Source of the DNA: Apostichopus japonicus
Taxonomy: Eukaryota > Echinodermata > Holothuroidea > Aspidochirotida > Stichopodidae
DNA length: 64,000 bases
Reading direction: 5' to 3'
Assembly: GCF_037975245.1 (NCBI RefSeq)
Contig: NC_092577.1
Span: 13,633,013 to 13,697,012, forward strand
The notes beneath the pieces were generated by a model that had not been told where the DNA came from, made no database searches, and saw only the letters and a list, made by a program, of their open reading frames with translations. Positions 26,101 through 35,100 of this stretch are shown in pieces (the first letter of the stretch is position 1; the number at the start of each line of letters is the position of its first letter). The translations under genes were made by a program, and so were the position numbers.

Positions 26101-29100
26101 GAGCTCTGTTTTATACTCAAAATTGCTTTATAAAATTTGATGTAAAAATTTCAGTGGCATTTTGAAATCAAACTATTATTTCTAATAGTTAAAGATGACT
26201 ATATAACTATATTTGTTTACATTTCAGCCATCAGATCGAATCAAAGGGCCCACCAGGCAGTTTAAGGGACGGGATGGAGGTGTGGTCACATCTGTGTCAT
26301 CAACCACACCTGGTATTCCAGAAGATTCATCTAAAGCATCGGTGATTAAAAAAATATTAGTATTTTATTTTCTCTTTCTGTACGATGAGTAAATTTGTTT
26401 AAATAATTATTGGAACTGTATAAAGCAGAAAATATGTGAGGAAATATTATGAAAGGTTAAGGTTTAAAACGAATGAAATGATTAAAATGTATGGAAGATA
26501 TATGGGGTTTATGGAAGGTATATATGAAAAGTTCAAAATGTACCATGAAAGGTTTAAAATGTATATACTGTGAAGGTTCAAAATTCACTATGAAAGGTTC
26601 AAAATATACTATGAAAGGTTTAAAATGTACTATGAAAGGTTCAAAAGGTACTATGAAAGGTTACAGTTAGTTTCAAATATTTTAAGATAGTGTATGCAAT
26701 CCAAAACAGGATAGCTGTATTTAAATATATGTTAAAAGGTATCCAAATCTGAGTAGATATGTCGTAAAAACAACCAGTAATTAAAGATGTTGATGGAACT
26801 TAAAGATAAACAAATTATTCATTAGAATATGATCACTAAGACAACTGATGAAGGAAGGGGTGTGTGGTGGTGTAGAGGGGAACAAATTTTTGTCGTTAGG
26901 TTTTCAATGTGAAAGGGCACCACAGACAAGTTATCATGTCTAGGTTTTTGATGAGCTATCTTAGTCTACAAAACATGACACCCTATTTAGAGCTACCAAC
27001 AATTACATACTTTGTTGCTTCAATTTGGTATCGGCATGATACAAGCTTTCCCCAAAAAATACCGGAGTTAGAAAGATCTGAAGTAATAAATGGTAAATGG
27101 CTTTGTAAATAAACATCTGCTACTAATGAACAAATTGTAAACTGACCTAATTTGAGTCACCCTGTTAACCAGGCTAATAAATAATTTTCTCGTAGATGTC
27201 TTAAAGTTGTTTTTATCAGTATGTGGTGAACTTGAAGCAAGTTTAAATTGATTGATTGATTTTTGTGAACGACTTATCTCATTGGAATTTAACTGTGTAA
27301 ACTGTTTGGTTCTTTGCACGTGCTGTAACTACAGGAATTTCTCATGTGTGCAGCCTGCGGTCACATACTTCACAGAGCGTTTTCGTTCACTTCGAAATGT
27401 TAAATGGAAATATTGAAAACTTAATATGGCCATTTATAACTGAGAATGTTGTTTGAGTCTCAGGACTTTGTAACATAATAGGATGTAATATAATAGGATG
27501 TAACTTTACTTGTGAAGATGTGACATGACTTGTCGATTCCTTGTCCTATGAAGAGAAGAAGGTTGTTGAAAATGTAGTTGGCCTAGGCTTAGTACTACCA
27601 ACAATAACGTTAAAAAACCAAACTTCATCGGTAGCCATGACAACGTAGCTTTGGCAATGATCAACTTGAAATTTCTTAGACAAATGAAGCAGCAATTGTA
27701 ATGTTATCGAATCTGTAATGTTGCCTTTATTTTTATTCCCCCTCCCCCCAATACCTATTTAAGTTGAATTTCCAAGTGGGCAGCAAAGGCTACAAAATGC
27801 TTCCCAAAGCGCCCAATGTTTAGAGTTAAATAATATTAGTATATAATTGGCTTTGAAGTTCCATGAGCATTGTACCAGTTTCCTCCAATATCAGTAGTTA
27901 CTACAGAAACTACAACCTATGATTATTAGAAGCAAGTCAATGTTTTAAGTTTTTATGAGAAGGATTGTAACTAAATGGCGAGTAGTTCCCAAACTGTTTT
28001 GTTGAAGTCTGCAGATAACGTACCTACTAAATATTTTTGCCAGACTATCAGTTTTGAAGGGAAAAAATAACGCAGAAAGATTCACTATTTGAAATTAGTC
28101 GATGCTGTTTCCTATTGGTCGGCAGCTGTGCTTATCGAGATCCCTTTCTAAGTACTATTACCGTATGAAAATCAAATATTGGCGGCGTAGGGTGACTAGT
28201 CAGGGCTTCAGAAGCCTCCTCACACACATCTGGACGTCTCTCTTTTCATTATTTTTGTTTTTTAGACGCAGCAGTCGGAAGAAGATCCCAAACCCTTGCT
28301 CAGCACAGGGTCTGTCAAGAAAATCACGGTACGTCTAAAATTGAAGCCAGTTATAGGTTGCAAACATTGAAATATTTGCAAAATATTTAGTGACTTTGAA
28401 AAGGAGAGCGGGTTGGCTTAGAAAAATGGACAGAGGAATGAACAATATGAAAAAGAGTCCCCTTAAAGGGTATCTTGTCATGTTTTCTTATTTTATCTTT
28501 ATGTCTGTCTGTTTGTCCATCTGTCTGTCTATCTATCTATTTTAGTATCTATATATATGTCTGTCTGTCTCTCTGTCTGTCTGTTAATGTGGGAACTCAG
28601 TTTCTGTCTCCTGTACCAGTCCAGATGCCAGTGACTTAAGTAGTTCATGGTCTGTCTGTTTGTCCATCCGTCTGTATCTATCTTTTTGTGTATCTATATA
28701 TCTGTCTGTCTGTCTGTTATTGTGGGCACTCAGTGTCTGTGTCCTGTACCTATCCAGATGCCAGTGTCTTCAGTAGTTCGTGCCGATGTAACTCTACAAT
28801 TTTTTCTTTGTCTAAAAACTCGTAGGAAGGTATCGAAGTATGCCAAAACAGAGAATAAAGAACAAAGAAAAGGAATGAAATTGAAATATAACTGATATTC
28901 CTAATAATTAAATTTCTCTCTAAACCCAATGATAATATTTTTACTGTCACCGGGTTAGGGTGAAGTCATGTGTTACATAGATGGCTAGGCTTTAATTTTG
29001 TAGTCTCGGCGCCTTATGTGTTCTGATGTTATATTTCCTCTGAATGACCTTTGAAAGGTGACCCGACCAAACAGCTGATGTACTGTTGTGTAATTTAAGA

Positions 29101-32100
29101 TGGTGTGCGGCTCATGCTTTTGATAGTGCGTTGTTGCCATTCGGTAATTCATCCCAGCAGCAAAATATGAGATGCTATGTGATACCTGTCACTTGATCTT
29201 CAGGACAGTGTACTATTCATTGATCTAAAAACACAAAAAATGGATTGTATAACTTAATGTATCCGTTCTTCCACGTAAATTGTTATTAGCAAGCATTGGA
29301 AAGAGTGCTGGTTGGTTGGGTGGGTGTGTTTGCATCTAATGTAGTTTGGGTTGATAAACCAAAGTTCATTCATACTTAGTAAAGATTCCTAAATCCTATT
29401 GGTCCATTCAGGTCAGCTGACCGTGGTTAATCCTGTGAGTAACGCACAGTAAAATTACGGGGCATCACTTTAATAAATCTTTGGTTATATGTAACCAAAA
29501 ATGTTTTGTTTTATGATTTTTCCCCCACACAAATGGTAGTGTATGAATGAACGGGGTTAATCAACGGTCTAGCGTGCGTTACTCACATGATTAATGCACT
29601 CCGGGTGTTAATGCTATCACTGGATGCACTCAGGCTCCGCCCTCGTGCATCACTTGCATTATCCCCCGATCGTGCATTAATCCTGTGAGTAACGCACGCT
29701 AGACCGTTGATTAACCCCTTATTTTACAACATTGTAGATCCTTGGTCCATGTAGAGAATACACAATGCTATATTGATGGCGCTTAGCATTCATTTAAAAT
29801 GTCTTTGTTTACCTTGGGCTGCACCCTGTATGTGCGTCGTGATCAGCTATAATGCACGTCGCTGGATAAATTTATTCCTGTATGCCCTTACGTACAAGAC
29901 TATAAAGCCAATGCACAGGCATTCGGGCGTCTGCATACCCCCCCCCCCTTGAGATTACTAAACCATTTCCAGACCTCCTTGTAGTAATATTACAAAGATG
30001 GCTTCAATGTAAGGTTTTGTTAAACTGTAGAGCAACTGTCAGCTAACTTAATAAACAAACGTAGAAATATGAAATAGCATGAAATCAGCCAATATTTTTG
30101 AGGAAAGGTTCCAGTAACTTGAGGGAAATTTTAACAAGTCATGTCAAACATTACTAATGATAGTTTATTGCAATTTATGCTAGATTCACAATCTCTTTCC
30201 CTTTGTTTTTCTTCTTCTTTTTCTTCTTATTTTTCCCTTTTTTTACTCCTTTTATAATTTTTTACCTCATTTCTCCCTGTTTATCTCTGTTATTTCCTCT
30301 TGTTTTTTTCACGCTGTTAAATGTTACAGCACGTTGTAAGCGACTTTAAACCTTAACAATACCCCATACAATAGAATTCTTCCCAGGACGTGGTGATTCT
30401 TTAGAAATCACAACCGAGGACCTGGAATTCTTTTGTTCAAGTCCTCGGTCAGAATACAAAACAAACGCACACATACATACATACACACACACATGCAAAA
30501 CACTGACAGCATAATTTCCCAGATATGAAAGTTCTGTATATATAGTTGCACATACATGTTGCAACACTTGTCCACAGCAGATGCTGCTAAATAAAAAATA
30601 AATAAACATAAATTCTATCTATAAAAATTTGTTAAGTAAATTTACCAAGCCCTCATTCAGTCCTGACAGAAATATATGTTAAGGTTTGGCTCGATATTCA
30701 TAGTACGTCATCAATTTCAGTCATCTTTTGGCCATGTAAAGATTATTGTGTGTGAACACCAAATAGACTGGACTGGTTTCACCTGTTAGCTACCACCCAA
30801 AAATCAATAGAAAGATAAAATTGAGAGTCAACATTAAGAGCAAAAATTTGTTTGATTAACAGGGGGGGAGAGAAATCACAGTGAGTTTTATTCCGGTTGC
30901 ATCATTACTTTCTAGTCAGGAAAAGTTAATATGTTTTTTCAAAGCAAATGTCTGAAAGGGAAGTGTGGTTTAAATGCTGCCTTAAATGTACTGTACATGA
31001 AACTAAATGGCATTTTTATTGTATTTCATTGTTGTAACAGAAACGTACGTTTTTTTACGAGCAAGGTGATAGCCACACAACTGTGGTAATTTTTTCCCCC
31101 TATTTTAGTTATATTTTTACTCAGGACATTTTCTGCTCTAACTTGGCAAACGATCTGATGGCTGAAACATGAATACATATGATTATGTGATATATATAGT
31201 TATATGATATATATAGTTATATATTCATCTTTAACTGTTAGAAATTAGTTCGATTTCAAAATGCCACAAAATGCATACTTACGTTTTCTGCTCTAACTTG
31301 GCATACTATCTGATGGCTGAAGCGTGAAACACATATGATTATATGATATATATAGTTATATGATATATATAGTTATATATTCATCTTTAACTGTTAGAAA
31401 TTAGTTTGATTTCAAAATGCCACTGAATTTTATGTGTCAAATTTTAGTATGCAACTTTGATTGAAACAGTATTAAGTTTGGAGAAAGTTGGGTAAGGGAG
31501 GAGGTTAACACTTGACTAAAATGCATGCGATAAAGCATAGCGCTACATGTCCAACAGAACATATGCCGCCTGCGTTGCAGTCTCATGTTTTCAGATTCAG
31601 TACTACTGTGTACTATGGTACAAGTACCCAGTGTTCGATTTTTCCGGTATCGCATCGCAAAATGCGATCCAAAACGACAAACTTGCGAGACGTTTCCAAA
31701 TCAGCATCGCACATTGTGCCGATTTGTGCGATTCAAATTCCTAGTCAGATTTGGGAGCAAACACTCAAACCTTAACTTACGAACTGTCGATCACAATGTA
31801 GAAGTTATAATTTATTGAGTTTTATACTCAATGTACAACTTATTCACTTGACCGTATAGCGAAAAAAAAACCTGAAAAAAATAATATCCTACCATAGTTA
31901 AGTGTAAAGCAAATAGCCTAACCACCTCGGCAGTTACGGATCTCACGTAACTAAAAGGTTCCCTGGCAACGTGCCAAAAAAATGTTAACAAACAGGTGTT
32001 ACACAGGGGATGAGCTCACAGTTGTTGGGAAGGTACCTGGGCAAATTCGCAGCACATGTACCGTGGTACAGTAGTTGGGTATAGGGTTAAACACTGCAGT

Positions 32101-35100
32101 TGTAAAAATGTACGCATAGTGCACGCTATTCATTGTTAGGCAGTCTAGAAACGGGGCTTTGCTGAACGTTGTTTGTTTCATAATATCGGAAGTTTTGTAA
32201 GTTGCACTTTTTAAAGATTGAAAGACAGATTAAATCTCTTTTCATTTTATAACATAATATAGCTACTTTAACTTGTCATTTTAAAATTTTCATCAGTTTT
32301 GTGACAATTTAAATAAAAAAAGTTGTCAGTATTTTGCATCCTCAACTGCGAATTTTTTCATCGCCAGACATCGCAAAAAATGACAATTTTCGGGGGCTTT
32401 CGCCCCCAGGATACCCACGAGGGGTTCTACCCCATGACCCCACCATAGCCCTAAGACGGGCCCCTGGACACCACGCCTTTATGCTCGCACGTTACGCGTG
32501 CTAGGCAGGCGAACACCGGCGGGAAATCGGCAGTGTGTTCGCGGGAAATTGAACAAGATTTTCCAACACTGCTGAACTGTGCAGTTACTGCATGCATCAT
32601 GTTCAAGGTTTTCACGGAGGCCTTTGAGGAAATGAATGGTTAGTACAGTGTATATATGCTGCACTAATGCTGTGTGTAGGCCAAGGTTCACGAAGGTCAT
32701 TGGTTATATTCGCGCGCCGTAGACATGTTTTTAGATGTTACGGAGAGTCAGGTTTCCATGGATATTAATCGAAAATGAATCTGAGTTTAACTGACGCTAA
32801 AGAAATGGATCCTATTGGGCAGATTAACAAATCATTGCAAGTATAAATAAGTACAGGTAGCTCTGCTGTTAAAAAGAAAAGTTCAATATCGGTTTGCTGT
32901 TATTGGCAATTAGGCAAAATTTTACCGATACCGATATGCTGCCGATATTGCAAATATCGGCCGATACCGATATTGAAAACGATTATCGTAGCAACACTAG
33001 TATAAATAATAATAATAAACAAACATTTTCTAGTTAATACATTGATCGCCAACATTTGGTCCGTTTTGTGGTAATTTCAAAACTGCTATTCAATATTGGG
33101 GAACTGCTATGCAACAAAAATATTGTATAGCAATTGTCGAAATTTGTTGCTATGCAATTTTTTGGCCATAAGTCGAACCCTGCAAGTACCTATCTTGCGA
33201 TCTGATGTAACACATACCTGCCGTGCAGGCTAAGGCGTAGATATACCCTGTCATACAGTATAATGATGCACACACCTGTCATGTAGTCATATATTTCTTA
33301 ATACTGTGCTACAGTGTACCATGGTACACATTCCCTGCTGTGCGGGCTAAGGCTTAGATATGCCCTGCCATACAGTATAATGATGCACACACCTGTCATA
33401 TAGTCATATATTTCTTAATACTGTACTACAGTGTACCATGGTACACATTCCCTGCCTTGCAGGCTAAGGCCTAGATATGCCCTGCCATACAGTTTAATGA
33501 TGCACACACCTGTCATGCAGTCTAGTGGTATAAATGCCTGGCTTACAACCCACTGATATATTTAAATTGTATTATGTTTAATAGAACTAGTACTGTCCTT
33601 TTCTAGTTACATTTGGAATGAGACAATCTTTGACAACCAGTGATTATAACGATGAAAATGCCACAAAGTTAGAAATCCATTAGTATACCAGCATTTACTG
33701 TACAGTGTGAAGCACAATTAAATCTTAAACTGCAGAAATGTGGCTAAGTCAACATTTTAAATTTTACAGTTTCCACATTTGTGTCATTTTATTCACGGTC
33801 GATTTGTATCTGTTTTCTGTTTTTTTCGTTCTACCAAATCCTAGTTTTTCTGGTATTTTATATTTGGCTTTATTGAGAGTAGCATGTTATAGTGTTAGTC
33901 CCCTGGGCAAAATTCGGCTACCTATACCATGGAGGTAAAACAGAGCCTATACTTTACTTAACTTCAGTAGGGTGTTGTCTCAAAGCTATAAAAGTCTTGT
34001 ACTGTAGTTGTTGTTTTTTTTCTTTGTCAGGAAGTAGACTCATTAAATGGGTGTGTTACAGTGTAATTGTATCTGGCAGGTATGTCGTTGGTACAAGTCT
34101 GGTGGATATCTTCATTTCTGTAAAATATATATATACCGACACAGTTATAATACGGCTTGCGAGGATATCTTTTAGCATACATACCTACATACATGAGTGT
34201 GGTGGCCAATTGGCTATTGGGCGTCAGACTTGTGATCCAAGGATTGCTGGTTCGATTCCTGCCTAGTTCATTACGTTGTGTCCTTGGGCAAGATGATTTA
34301 TCTCAATTGCCTCTCTCCACCCAGGGGTTAAATGGGTACCTGTGAGGTAACTTGTCATTGGGCGCAGTATATAACTGCCGTCGACTGGAGGGATTGTCTC
34401 TTGGACAGGTTATCATTGACCAGGGGTAATTTAACGTCTGTATAGCGCTTTGAGACCTATTGCTGGTATAAAGTGCTATATAAAAAGCAAATATTAAATA
34501 TTAATATTACATTCATTTGTGTTAATGGTTACTGTTAAATCAGTGCCTCATCAAATATCTAACCATCAAGGTGTACCTTCTCGTGCAGAGAATTGAAGAA
34601 CGATATTATTGAGAAGTCATGGCTCGGAATAATTCTATACGCTGTAGACTGGTACTACGACAGAAGCGAGAAAGTTGCCAAAATCTTATTCAGGAATGTA
34701 CCATTGCTATGTTTATTACTTGCACTGGTGTACGTACAATACCAGATGTATGACAATTGTTGGATATGCTTGCAGGCTGAAATGATTTTAAAGCAGCATT
34801 TTGCGTTGGGTCGCTTTTTTCCACCTTTTTAACATGTGCATCGATTTTTTTACATGTATCAATCATTAAACAGCAAACTAAGATACCATTCAAGTTTCAC
34901 CCTGCCAAGAGCGTTAATTAGCGAGTAATTAACGATTTATGTCGATAATGAGAAGAGTGTCCTCGACAAATTCCACAGTTAAAATTAATCGCATACAATT
35001 CCGCCAAACCCACTAGTTTGAATTCAACCAATCAGAGATGCAGGTTTAGTTATGAGCCGTTGCTAAAAATAGGTTCAAGACTTTGCGTTGGTACAACCAG

